Assembly (NCBI RefSeq): GCF_016624945.1
Contig: NZ_JACVUI010000003.1
Coordinates: 434,001 to 498,000, forward strand
Direction: 5' to 3'
Origin: Acinetobacter sp. S54
GTDB taxonomy: Bacteria; Pseudomonadota; Gammaproteobacteria; Pseudomonadales; Moraxellaceae
Length of the DNA stretch: 64,000 nt
Below, in pieces: positions 54,962 through 64,000 of this stretch (its first letter is position 1; each line of letters starts with the position of its first letter). The notes under the pieces are model-generated. The model saw only the letters and a list, made by a program, of their open reading frames with translations. It had not been told where the DNA came from and made no database searches. Made by a program: the position numbers and the translations under genes.

Positions 54962-56281
54962 TTAGAAATTTAAACGCATACTTAAACCTGCTACCCATGC
55001 ATCATCCACCTCTTTTACACCAGCAGGTTGATGAATATATTGAATGTTAGGTCGCAGCATCACAGCCGGTGACCATTGATAGGTGTAATTCAGCTCAATA
55101 TTGAGTTCATCGCGCTGAATAGGAATATAATCAGCAGCAAATGCGTCATATTCATAATAACCACGGCTTTCATTTGTGGCGATCTGACGATCTTTTGCTC
55201 GATCATTAACCAAATAATTTGCTAGACCAAGACCAATAGAATCGTTTGGACGACTATCAAAAGCACCTTTGTACCAGAGTGCAACTTGTTGGGTGCTTTG
55301 AACCGTTGTTGTGGCTTTATCATTGACAACACCATTAAAGCTAATGAACAAACCGCGCTTTGTATCGTCATGGTGTTGGGTCAGCTGTTGTTGGGTATTG
55401 ATCCAGAAACTATGTTTACTATTATGAACTTTGACTGCTGTACCTACATCATTGGCATCTGCTGTAGAATATAAAGCGCCTATTTTGTATTCGCCTGGCA
55501 AACCATTAAAGGTTGCAAGTTTTGGTTTCCATGCAAGTTCAACAGGAATAGTTGCACCTTTGACGTTATTCATATCAAGGTTAAAACCATCACTATTTGA
55601 TTGAGTTTTGGTATTGTCAGGGTTGACTTCATAAACACCCAGTCCTAGTGTCCATTCAGGTGCAAATTGATATTTGACATTTGCGCCCCATAAACCCACT
55701 GGCCAGTTGTACCAGATCGAACCAATGGATTTACCTAGCTGTCCACCACAAAGCAGTAAATTTTGAAATTCACATTGTGAACTATTAAAGTCATCTGACA
55801 TGCCCATGCGGCCAATTTTGACTTGTAAGGTATTGTCATTAAATCCTTTTTTAATCCATGCCTGAGTCAAGCGCCAGATTTTTCCACGTCCGTAAATTTC
55901 CTGACTATTCCCTAGGGTACCTGAACGCGGATCTTTAATTCGTTCTAGAGTAAGTGCATTACCATCACGTTTAGTGATCATGATGGCTGCTGTGGTATCT
56001 TCCCAGCCTGCAATTTTATTCAAATCAAAATTTGCACCTAAAGTCAGTTGCCCTGCATTTTCAAGGGTATTGCTATCATTATAGCCTCCATCGAGATTGG
56101 TTGCTGCCTGACTCATGATTGAAGCTGTAAACTTATAACCTTTATTTTCAAGTTGCTGACGCTCACCACTCCAGTCACCCAGTAACCATTGGCGGTCCTG
56201 AGACCAGAATTCATTGGCCAATGTCATTTGACTTGTGAAAACCGCCGTTGAAATCAAACCCAGTTTAAAAAAATGACGCAT
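54962..56281 (-). CDS. quiX: Outer-membrane porin, OprB family (QuiX)
   Basis: 439 aa from ATG 56281. Signal peptide MRHFFKLGLISTAVFTSQM ending near LANEF; AAGGAA precedes the ATG. The mature part is a beta-barrel of the carbohydrate-selective porin type (WLLGDWSGERQQLENKGYKFTASIMSQA, IYGRGKIWRLTQAWIKKGF, VAGLSMRLNF at the end). In ADP1 the gene between quiC and quiA is quiX. It probably lets quinate and shikimate cross the outer membrane. About 180 bp between it and quiA hold no other gene. Confidence 0.9.
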   Translation of the reverse strand: MRHFFKLGLISTAVFTSQMTLANEFWSQDRQWLLGDWSGERQQLENKGYKFTASIMSQAATNLDGGYNDSNTLENAGQLTLGANFDLNKIAGWEDTTAAIMITKRDGNALTLERIKDPRSGTLGNSQEIYGRGKIWRLTQAWIKKGFNDNTLQVKIGRMGMSDDFNSSQCEFQNLLLCGGQLGKSIGSIWYNWPVGLWGANVKYQFAPEWTLGLGVYEVNPDNTKTQSNSDGFNLDMNNVKGATIPVELAWKPKLATFNGLPGEYKIGALYSTADANDVGTAVKVHNSKHSFWINTQQQLTQHHDDTKRGLFISFNGVVNDKATTTVQSTQQVALWYKGAFDSRPNDSIGLGLANYLVNDRAKDRQIATNESRGYYEYDAFAADYIPIQRDELNIELNYTYQWSPAVMLRPNIQYIHQPAGVKEVDDAWVAGLSMRLNF

Positions 56282-56342
56282 AATATTTCCTTTATCATGT
56301 AGATGCCTCCAAAAAGAAGGCATCTTTTTATTATTAATCTTG

Positions 56343-57803
56343 TTATTTAATTTGTATTGCAGGACTTAATTCAGACGTTGCACCTAAATGATCCGTTACA
56401 CTAGCTGTAATAGACGGCATGACCACTTTTGGTGTCCAGCTTGCTTTTGCAATACCCTGTTCATTGGTCATCATTACCAATGAACCTAGATATTGCTCTG
56501 CTTCTTTTGAATTAACATTGCGGTTGCCAAAGAATTCAACGTTATAACGTTGATTTGGTGTTCCTTTGACCTCAATAGTTATTTGCTTTTTATTTGCACT
56601 TAACTTAGGGGCCTGAATGCCCTGATTAGGTATTGCATTACAGTTTTGTTCATTTGCTTGGCTACAGGTTTTTTGAAGTTTTGCTGGTTCAATTACTACA
56701 CCACCACCACGAGACCCTACAAAACCTTCATGTTCAAGGGCTGGCACACCAAATACAATTGCACCTAAACGCTGATTTGGAACACATGAACCACCAGCTT
56801 CACAGCGTTTGATATCTTTAGCATTGTCCCAGATTAGGTTTTTGGTGAGGGTAATACGTGCATTGACATCTTTTTCAGACCGAATGGCGATACCGATACG
56901 GTTACCGTGAACCTTATTACCATCAAAAATATTGCCATCCCCTGTTAGGTTGAAACCTAACGAGTTGTTGGTCAATTCGTTATAAGCGATATAGTTACGC
57001 TTGCCCCAATTAATTTGCAAACCATCTGAATAGTTCTCAAACTTATTTCCGACAACTGCATTGTCATTACCCCACAGGATTTCAATACCTTGTGATGGTT
57101 CTGGATTGGCTTGGGTTGAGGTAAAGAGGTTATTCGCGACAAGGTTAAATGCCGCACCGCGTGTTAACTCTAATCCATCACCATTATCGATAAAGAGATT
57201 GTCCAAGACTTTGTTGTTATTGGTGGTGGTCGCCGTTGGATTGCCCTTTCCGTCATCCCCCGTAATCATAACGCCTGCACCACCGTAATTGTTACTAATA
57301 CGGTTATGTTGAATCAAGTTGTTGCTTGAACGGTTAACGAGTACGCCAATACAGAAACGGTGAACATCCAGACCTTTTAATGTTACGCCATTCACATCCT
57401 GTAGAACGAGACCAGGAAGTGTCATGGTACGAACATTGGTTCCATATTGTTCAGGGTTTGCACCAGGACAAGCCTTCGCACCTTCACCTTTAATATAATT
57501 AGAACCGTCGATTGCAATAAATTCACCTGTTTTATCCCATTCAGTTCCTATAATTTTTACAGAAGACTTGATGGGTGGTAATGGTTTATCGACTTTAATC
57601 ACATAAGGAGCCTTGCCAATAGCTTGAATCAGGATTTGATTTTCCTGTGCTGCATTAGCGTTGGATTGTTCAATCGCCCAACGTAAAGATCCTTTTTGAT
57701 TATCGTCCTGATAACGATCTACCACGTAGGTTTTTGCTACTGCAAAACCTGAAGTTACTAAGCCCAATGTCAAAGCTGACAAGCGTAAAAAAGTTAATTT
57801 CAT
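56343..57803 (-). CDS. quiC: 3-Dehydroshikimate dehydratase, periplasmic
   Basis: 486 aa from ATG 57803. The signal peptide MKLTFLRLSALTLGLVTSGFAVAKTYVV is followed by a right-handed beta-helix of parallel repeats (NNLIQHNRISNNYGGAGVMITGDD, NNKVLDNLFIDNGDGLELTRG, DNAVVGNKFENYSDGLQINWG, GNIFDGNKVHGNRIGIAIRSE). It turns 3-dehydroshikimate into protocatechuate, outside the cytoplasm because of the signal peptide. CAGGGA precedes the ATG; the open frame to 57902 overlaps quiB and is not used. Confidence 0.93.
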   Translation of the reverse strand: MKLTFLRLSALTLGLVTSGFAVAKTYVVDRYQDDNQKGSLRWAIEQSNANAAQENQILIQAIGKAPYVIKVDKPLPPIKSSVKIIGTEWDKTGEFIAIDGSNYIKGEGAKACPGANPEQYGTNVRTMTLPGLVLQDVNGVTLKGLDVHRFCIGVLVNRSSNNLIQHNRISNNYGGAGVMITGDDGKGNPTATTTNNNKVLDNLFIDNGDGLELTRGAAFNLVANNLFTSTQANPEPSQGIEILWGNDNAVVGNKFENYSDGLQINWGKRNYIAYNELTNNSLGFNLTGDGNIFDGNKVHGNRIGIAIRSEKDVNARITLTKNLIWDNAKDIKRCEAGGSCVPNQRLGAIVFGVPALEHEGFVGSRGGGVVIEPAKLQKTCSQANEQNCNAIPNQGIQAPKLSANKKQITIEVKGTPNQRYNVEFFGNRNVNSKEAEQYLGSLVMMTNEQGIAKASWTPKVVMPSITASVTDHLGATSELSPAIQIK

Positions 57804-57822
57804 GACATGTTCCCTGTCTTGC

Positions 57823-58692
57823 TTAAGGTGTAGGTTGAACGGTTTTAAGGAATTGTTTAAGTTGGGTGACATCAATTTGTCCCGGCGCTGAAGCTTCACC
57901 AATCATGCCAAAGCTTAAACTACCGCCCATATTGGCAGTCGCAATGCGGGAAATAGTCCCTAAACGTCCCATTGACATGGTAAGCAAAGGTTTTTTGCTT
58001 TGTTCACTTACTGTTAAAGTAGCATTCATCAAAGTAAATACATCTTGCTTGGATTTCGGCATGACTGCGATTTTTAAAATATCAGCGCCCATTTGATCCT
58101 GTTTCAGCAAGCGACTGACAATTTCCTGCTCACTTGGTGTTTTATCGAAATCGTGGTTTGACATGACCACCAACACATTTTTCTGATGTGCTAATTTAGT
58201 TAATTTTGAAACTGCTGTCTGATCACGGAACATTTCAATATCAAGTAATTGCATAAATGGTTTTTTAAGGTATTCGCTATAAATTTTTTCATATTCTTGA
58301 TCGCTTACCTTTAATTTACCGCCTTCATTTGCAGTACGAATGGTCGCGAGCAATGGTTTATTTTTTAGAATTTGGTTGAGCTCTTGTCCTAAAGCAATCA
58401 CTTGTTTGCTATCACTGGCAAACTCAAGTAAATCAATGCGAAATTCTGCAATATCTGCATCTTTGTTTTCGGCAATTACTTTGGCTTGCGCAATCGCCTG
58501 TTCTTTAGTTTTTGCGGTAATCGGTACAATGGTTTTAACGGGTAATTCACCAATCGTAAGATTTTTTACAACATAAGATGATTGAGCGGCTGCTACAGTT
58601 GTTTCTGCGGCATAAGTCGCTGCAAAAGGGAATGATATAAACAATGCGCCACTTACGCAAAGTTGTTTGACGAGTTTATTGGTATTAAACAT
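57823..58692 (-). CDS. quiB: Type I 3-dehydroquinate dehydratase, exported (catabolic)
   Basis: 289 aa with a signal peptide (MFNTNKLVKQLCVSGALFIS, ending near TYAAE). This is unusual for a type I enzyme but known for ADP1 QuiB. Type I active-site residues are visible: AEFRIDLLE, MSNHDFDKTP (His), ILKIAVMP (Schiff-base Lys) and MGRLGTISRI. It dehydrates 3-dehydroquinate to 3-dehydroshikimate for QuiC. The biosynthetic version would be cytosolic and is not in this window. Confidence 0.94.
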   Translation of the reverse strand: MFNTNKLVKQLCVSGALFISFPFAATYAAETTVAAAQSSYVVKNLTIGELPVKTIVPITAKTKEQAIAQAKVIAENKDADIAEFRIDLLEFASDSKQVIALGQELNQILKNKPLLATIRTANEGGKLKVSDQEYEKIYSEYLKKPFMQLLDIEMFRDQTAVSKLTKLAHQKNVLVVMSNHDFDKTPSEQEIVSRLLKQDQMGADILKIAVMPKSKQDVFTLMNATLTVSEQSKKPLLTMSMGRLGTISRIATANMGGSLSFGMIGEASAPGQIDVTQLKQFLKTVQPTP

Positions 58693-58751
58693 TTACGTTT
58701 CCTTGTAAAACAGGAGAACTGCACGCCAGAGGCGCACAGTGAATTCCATCA

Positions 58752-59381
58752 TTAAATATCAAAGAAAACCGTTTCATCTTCACCCTGAATACGGATGTCA
58801 AAACGGTATACAATTTCACCATCGCGTTCTTCACGTTTAGCAATCAACGTTTGACGACGAGTAGCCCATTCAATACTGTTCAGTACTGGATCTTTGGCAT
58901 TGGCTTCTGATTCATCATCAAAATAAACACGAGTGTTTAGACCGATGTTGACACCACGTGCAAAAATAATCAGTGCGATATGCGGTGCTTGAGTTGAACC
59001 CTTACGACCCGGAACAGCGCCCGGTTTAATCGTATTAAAGCTCCAAAAACCAGTATTAAAATCTGCACCTGTACGCCCCCAACCTAAAAAGTTTGGATCA
59101 GCTTGTTTGTCTTGAGAATCAGCTTGACTTGGGTAAACGCCGTTAGCATCTGCCTGCCAGATTTCAATTAAAACATCGCGTAGCGGTAAGCCTAAACCAT
59201 CAAATACCTGACCTTCCAAGCGAATACGTTCACCTTGCGTATTTTCTTGCACAAGATTGTTATCTAGATTATGTTCAAACACTTCGATATTGGCTTGTTT
59301 AGGTAAAAGACCAATATGTACATATGGCCCACCTGTTTGAGATGGGGTTTCTTTTAATTCCTGAAAATTCCAACCATTCAT
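58752..59381 (-). CDS. pcaG: Protocatechuate 3,4-dioxygenase alpha subunit
   Basis: 209 aa from ATG 59381 (MNGWNFQELKETPSQTGGPY), matching the ADP1 start as I remember it; the six extra codons to 59399 overlap pcaH. Intradiol dioxygenase fold (LEGQVFDGLGLPLRDVLIEIWQADANGVYPS, FNTIKPGAVPGRKG). The alpha subunit lacks the iron ligands but helps form the active site with PcaH. It is the last pca gene before quiB. Confidence 0.95.
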   Translation of the reverse strand: MNGWNFQELKETPSQTGGPYVHIGLLPKQANIEVFEHNLDNNLVQENTQGERIRLEGQVFDGLGLPLRDVLIEIWQADANGVYPSQADSQDKQADPNFLGWGRTGADFNTGFWSFNTIKPGAVPGRKGSTQAPHIALIIFARGVNIGLNTRVYFDDESEANAKDPVLNSIEWATRRQTLIAKREERDGEIVYRFDIRIQGEDETVFFDI

Positions 59382-59398
59382 GTTATTTACTCCATCCA

Positions 59399-60136
<738 letters not shown>

Positions 60137-60161
60137 TTAAAAAGTAAAAATCCTTGAACCG

Positions 60162-60566
60162 TTACTGTTGACCGTCTTGGTCTGAGCCAATCCCTAACTC
60201 CACAAAAACTTCTTCTGCCATGTGCATGGCTGCATTTGCTGCTGGTAAGCCTGCGTACAGTGATGAATGAAGAAATAATTCCTTGAGTTCATCTTTGGTT
60301 ACGCCATTGTTAAAACAAGCACGAATATGCATGCGTAGTTCCGCTTCACGTCCTAACGCAAGTAAAATCCCAATAGTGACTAAACTACGTGTGTGACGCG
60401 GTAAGCCCGGACGAGACCACACCTCACCCCATGCATAACGGCTAATAAAATTTTGAAAATCCGAGTTAAAATCATTCAGGTTCTCAAGTGAACGGTTGAC
60501 GTGCTTTTCACCTAGAACTTCAGTGCGGACTTCTAGTCCTTGTTTATAACGTTGTTCATCATTCAT
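60162..60566 (-). CDS. pcaC: 4-Carboxymuconolactone decarboxylase
   Basis: 134 aa all-helical protein of the CMD/AhpD fold (YKQGLEVRTEVLGEKHVNRSLEN, FQNFISRYAWGEVWSRPGLPRHTRSLVTIGILLALGREAELRMHIRACFNNGVTKDELKELFLHS in segments). It decarboxylates gamma-carboxymuconolactone to beta-ketoadipate enol-lactone. It is a single-domain enzyme, not fused to PcaD as PcaL is in some actinobacteria. It stands 15 bp after pcaK. Confidence 0.95.
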   Translation of the reverse strand: MNDEQRYKQGLEVRTEVLGEKHVNRSLENLNDFNSDFQNFISRYAWGEVWSRPGLPRHTRSLVTIGILLALGREAELRMHIRACFNNGVTKDELKELFLHSSLYAGLPAANAAMHMAEEVFVELGIGSDQDGQQ

Positions 60567-60581
60567 TAGAGAAACCTCACT

Positions 60582-61937
60582 TTATGTTGCATCAGTGTGT
60601 GCAACAACGGATTTAACAAAGATTGCAACAGCAGCAGCGGCAGCAGGAATAAATAACATGCTCAAGATCATGGTAAATGACCAATTATTTCCTAATAAAA
60701 CCGCACCAATCCATGCACCAAATACGGCACCAAACCGACCAATACCGGACATCCACGCCACACCTGTCGCACGACATTGAGTCGGATAGAAACGTGCGCT
60801 GAGGACTGGCATAGAGGATTGCGCACCATTGACTGCAATTCCTGCACAGAGAATGAAAACGGCAAGTAAAGTAGGATTAGATAAACTTTGACCTACAATC
60901 ACAGCAAAAATACCAGCAGCTAAATAAAAGCCTGCAATGATGCGGTTTGGGTTAAATCGATCCATTGCCCAGCCAATAAACAGAGCACTGAGTACACCAC
61001 CAAACTGGAACAAACCACCGATAAATGCAGCACGTTCGAGGGATGCGCCAGTTTCACGCATTAGGGTTGGTAACCAGCTGGTCAATAAATAAATAACAAC
61101 CAATCCCATGAAATAAGTGAGCCAAAGTAAAACAGTACCTTTGACATATTTAGGCGAGAACAACATGCCAAATACGCCCTTTTTATCACCGTCATTGACC
61201 TTTTCTTCAGGTACATGAAATTCGCTTATACCTTGAACATGCTGTGGAGCAATACGCGTCAAAATCTGACGTACTTTCTCGTTGTTACCGCCTTTTACGA
61301 TTAGAAAACGATATGACTCAGGCAGGCAAAAGATAACCAAAAGCATTAAAATTAGTGGAGCCCAGCCGCCCAATAAGAACAGGCTATGCCAACCATAAGC
61401 AGGAATAAGCCAGCTACTAATAAAGCCACCCATTGCCATGCCGAGGTTATACCCACAAAACATACAGGTCACTAAAAGTGAGCGAATACGGGCTGGACAA
61501 TATTCAGAAAATAATGTGGTTGCATTAGGCATTGCAGCGCCAAGACCGATACCTGTCAAAAAGCGAAAAATTACTAAGCTATCCAGATTGGTTGAATAAG
61601 CACAAGCCAGCGTAAAACCACCAAAAATCAACATGGATACAGATAAAACAATTTTACGTCCAAAACGGTCAGCCGTCGGGCCCGAAACCAAGGCACCAAT
61701 GATCATTCCGCCCAAAGCAGCACTCATAACGGGCCCCAGTTGTGAGCGATCAACGCCCCAATCCTGTGCCAGTGCAGGTGCAATAAAACCCATTGCAGCA
61801 GTATCTATACCGTCTACAAAAACAATGAGAAAACAAACAATTGCAATTAACCATTGATACTTACTTAAAGGAGCATCATTGATCAGTGCTTGTGCATCTA
61901 AACTCGTTTTTGAAGTAGCGTAATCCTGAGACGCCAT
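60582..61937 (-). CDS. pcaK: 4-Hydroxybenzoate/protocatechuate MFS transporter
   Basis: 451 aa aromatic acid:H+ symporter with 12 spans. DGIDTAAMGFIAPAL in span 1 carries the conserved Asp pair of the AAHS family. The loop SGPTADRFGRKIVLS between spans 2 and 3, and its repeat GWAMDRFNPNRII in the second half, match PcaK. AAGGAGG precedes the ATG. It brings aromatic acids into the cytosol, where PobA and PcaHG act, and sits between pcaD and pcaC as in ADP1. Confidence 0.95.
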   Translation of the reverse strand: MASQDYATSKTSLDAQALINDAPLSKYQWLIAIVCFLIVFVDGIDTAAMGFIAPALAQDWGVDRSQLGPVMSAALGGMIIGALVSGPTADRFGRKIVLSVSMLIFGGFTLACAYSTNLDSLVIFRFLTGIGLGAAMPNATTLFSEYCPARIRSLLVTCMFCGYNLGMAMGGFISSWLIPAYGWHSLFLLGGWAPLILMLLVIFCLPESYRFLIVKGGNNEKVRQILTRIAPQHVQGISEFHVPEEKVNDGDKKGVFGMLFSPKYVKGTVLLWLTYFMGLVVIYLLTSWLPTLMRETGASLERAAFIGGLFQFGGVLSALFIGWAMDRFNPNRIIAGFYLAAGIFAVIVGQSLSNPTLLAVFILCAGIAVNGAQSSMPVLSARFYPTQCRATGVAWMSGIGRFGAVFGAWIGAVLLGNNWSFTMILSMLFIPAAAAAVAIFVKSVVAHTDAT

Positions 61938-61978
61938 ATTTGCCTCCTTAAGGCCTAAAGTCCTTTTAAATATCTAAA

Positions 61979-62779
61979 CTACTGAATAGATTCAATAAAT
62001 TGACTGAAGACTTGTGTAAAGGCTTCAGGTTGTTCAATATTGGAAAGATGAGAAGCTTCAATGATATAAAGTTGACTTCCCTTGATATGCCGCTGCATGA
62101 ACTCACCATCTACGACAGTCGTTACAGGATCAGCCGCCCCAGCAACAATTAAAGTTGGAAGGGCGATAGATTCGATTTGTTGGCGCACATCCGCTGTTGC
62201 TAAAGCACGACAAGAATTGGCATAACCTAAAGCAGGTGTATGTGCCAAACTTTGAATAGTCTGTTGCGCTAAAGCATTTTTTTGATAATCAAATTTTTCA
62301 CTAAACCAGCGTGTATGGGTCGATGCAACCAAATCAGCCAGACCATTTTCCTCAACTGCATTTGCACGAGCATTCCAGCCATCCTCCGTCCAGATTTTGG
62401 CAGCAGAATTTGCCACAGTAATGCTATTGAAACGTTGAGATTGATAAATACCTAACCAAAGTCCAGTCATACCGCCCATTGAAATACCGCAAAAATGTGC
62501 TTTTTCAATATTTAGGGCATCTAAAATATCGATGACATCTTCGCCCAGATTTTGTAATGACGTATTTTCTATCACATCACTTTGACCGTGACCACGTGTG
62601 TCATAAGTGACTACTTTATATTGGCTTTTTAAAGCTTCAACCTGTGGTTGCCACATGCCTTTATCTGTACCTAATGAGTTTGAAAATACGATTGCAGGCG
62701 CATTTTCAGCCCCGTTTACCTGTACAGATAATTGTTTGCCTTGACGATTGGTAATCATGATGCCGATTTCTTTGCTCAC
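61979..62779 (-). CDS. pcaD: 3-Oxoadipate enol-lactonase
   Basis: 266 aa alpha/beta hydrolase. The nucleophile elbow is CGISMGGMTG (Ser), the oxyanion segment is VFSNSLGTDKGMW, the catalytic Asp is in VAGAADPVTTV and the His is in EASHLSNIEQP. It hydrolyses beta-ketoadipate enol-lactone. The start overlaps the pcaB stop (ATGA), so they are translationally coupled. Confidence 0.95.
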   Translation of the reverse strand: MSKEIGIMITNRQGKQLSVQVNGAENAPAIVFSNSLGTDKGMWQPQVEALKSQYKVVTYDTRGHGQSDVIENTSLQNLGEDVIDILDALNIEKAHFCGISMGGMTGLWLGIYQSQRFNSITVANSAAKIWTEDGWNARANAVEENGLADLVASTHTRWFSEKFDYQKNALAQQTIQSLAHTPALGYANSCRALATADVRQQIESIALPTLIVAGAADPVTTVVDGEFMQRHIKGSQLYIIEASHLSNIEQPEAFTQVFSQFIESIQ

Positions 62780-64000
62780 TTTGCCACTCCTTTTGCGTCC
62801 TGCAAGACTGCATCGATCTGGTTTTGGATATTGCCCAAATACGATTCAGGTTTAAAAATCTCATCAAGTTGTGAAGCATTAAAATATTGCTTCACTTCAT
62901 TAACGTTTGAAATTACATCTTTTAAATGGATGTGTTCTGCTACTGCTTTTTTACATGCTGCTTCAACCACATGATGTGCATTAAGACGGCCTATATGAGG
63001 TGCCAGAGCCATCATCACAGCTTCTGCCATAATCAGTCCATTGGTACATTCAATATTGCGATGCATGTTGTCAGCATTAACTTCCATGCCTTGCAATACA
63101 TCTAAAGTACGTTCCAATGCACCAGCAGTAAGTTGAAAAATTTCTGGTAAAGATAGCCACTCTGCATGCCAGCCGCCCAAACTACGTTCGTGTTCTTGCA
63201 CCATACTTTGATAAATACTCGACATTAACGCGGGTACCCGATTCGCTGCTGCCAATACTGATGCTGCGGCAACTGGATTACGCTTATGAGGCATGGTCGA
63301 TGAACCACCACGACCTTTAGCAGCAGGCTCAAATAGCTCTGCGATTTCAGTCTGCATCATGAGTGACCAGTCACGCGCCATTTTTCCAGTATTGCCAGTA
63401 ATTATGCCGAGCGAACTAGCAATTTCAACAATACGATCACGCTCGCCATGCCAAGTACATGCCGCAGCACAGAGCTTTAGTTGTTTGGCATAAGCTTCAA
63501 CAACAGCACTCCCTTGATCCTGTAAAGATGCTAGAGAACCGACTGCACCACCAAGCTGAGCAACTAGAACACGAGTTCGCATTGCTTCAATACGATCTAA
63601 ATCACGCTTAAATGCAGATGCCCAACGTGCCAATTTATGTCCTAGCGTAATTGGTAAAGCCTGCTGTAACCATGTGCGCCCTATCATGACCTGATGGCGA
63701 TAAGTTCGAGCTTGAGACAAAGCTATGTCATAGCACTGTTGAACTTGGTTTTGTACAATGTCCAAAGCATCACGACATTGCAAAATACAGGCTGTATCTA
63801 AAATATCCTGACTAGTTGCACCCCAATGAACATAACGTGCAGCATCTTCATCAGTTTCTTTAACGATAGCAGTGAGCTGTTTAACAAAAGGAATTGCAAT
63901 ATTCCCTGCCAAACCCGTAGCAGTTGCCAAAATTTCAAAATCAATCTTTTCCAATGCTGTTTTTGCAGCATGTTCAATCACAGTTGCAGCAGATTGAGGA
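62776..64000 (-). CDS. pcaB: 3-Carboxy-cis,cis-muconate cycloisomerase, N-terminus outside the window
   Basis: The frame is open to the right edge; the GTG at 63981 is internal, because PQSAAT precedes it in frame. Roughly 45 N-terminal residues are missing by memory of the ADP1 protein. Fumarase-superfamily signatures: HWGATSQDILDTA, RTWLQQALPITLG and GSSTMPHKRNP (catalytic serine loop). It lactonises carboxymuconate. pcaF, pcaJ and pcaI should lie further right. Confidence 0.96.
   Translation of the reverse strand, partial: PQSAATVIEHAAKTALEKIDFEILATATGLAGNIAIPFVKQLTAIVKETDEDAARYVHWGATSQDILDTACILQCRDALDIVQNQVQQCYDIALSQARTYRHQVMIGRTWLQQALPITLGHKLARWASAFKRDLDRIEAMRTRVLVAQLGGAVGSLASLQDQGSAVVEAYAKQLKLCAAACTWHGERDRIVEIASSLGIITGNTGKMARDWSLMMQTEIAELFEPAAKGRGGSSTMPHKRNPVAAASVLAAANRVPALMSSIYQSMVQEHERSLGGWHAEWLSLPEIFQLTAGALERTLDVLQGMEVNADNMHRNIECTNGLIMAEAVMMALAPHIGRLNAHHVVEAACKKAVAEHIHLKDVISNVNEVKQYFNASQLDEIFKPESYLGNIQNQIDAVLQDAKGVAK

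Overview
The window is about 64 kb of an Acinetobacter chromosome. It is AT-rich, and its 52-64 kb end carries the pob-qui-pca cluster in the order I know from memory for Acinetobacter baylyi ADP1: pobA / pobR divergent, then quiA-quiX-quiC-quiB-pcaG-pcaH-pcaC-pcaK-pcaD-pcaB on the minus strand. A 28-bp XerC/XerD site of the Acinetobacter type at 48168-48195 suggests that the window lies at or near the replication terminus, or holds a copy of a plasmid-type pdif site. I saw no insertion sequences, prophage modules, CRISPR arrays, rRNA or tRNA genes.

Left part (1-31 kb): mostly housekeeping genes. In order: the 5' end of tusD, a GalE-like epimerase that lacks the usual catalytic lysine, fumC, a nitroreductase and an EptA-type lipid A phosphoethanolamine transferase. 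A LysR gene then diverges from a four-gene operon (acyl-CoA dehydrogenase, APH-like kinase, histidine phosphatase, SDR) that resembles the ACAD10/11-type 4-hydroxyacid module. Next come a broken GNAT gene, a uracil-DNA-glycosylase-like protein, a phospholipase D/cardiolipin-synthase-like protein, and frmR-frmA with a clear operator. After these is a DAHP synthase preceded by two short aromatic-rich leader peptides and a classical attenuator. The rest of this part is gcvH, an AraC regulator, MaoC and ABC genes, a YbdG-type MscS channel, DUF2058, YoaK, sstT, a BigR-like ArsR regulator, a TetR regulator divergent from a haem-oxygenase-fold protein, an M15 peptidase lipoprotein and a quinone oxidoreductase.

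Middle part (30-44.5 kb): an iron-regulated block. A Fur box precedes an MFS transporter. A second Fur box and an ECF-type promoter precede a MdtABC/MuxABC-like tripartite pump (adaptor, two different RND subunits, outer-membrane lipoprotein). A third Fur box precedes a FecI-type sigma factor and FecR, followed by a TonB-dependent receptor with an STN signalling domain. The pump operon and the receptor share an identical 17-bp promoter segment (aaacgtcttagttaata) with TCCT exactly 16 bp upstream of CGTC in both. The simplest reading is a Fur-controlled cell-surface signalling circuit that switches on both uptake and efflux in response to one (xeno)siderophore. No siderophore biosynthesis genes are present.

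Right part (44.5-64 kb): aspA with a divergent LysR gene, a MarR regulator, the dif-like site with several inverted repeats around it, an SDR with a divergent LysR gene, and the aromatic catabolic cluster. The qui products convert quinate/shikimate to protocatechuate on the periplasmic side. PcaK brings aromatic acids in, PobA hydroxylates 4-hydroxybenzoate to protocatechuate, and PcaHG, PcaB, PcaC and PcaD carry ring cleavage through to beta-ketoadipate enol-lactone hydrolysis. PcaB runs off the right edge.
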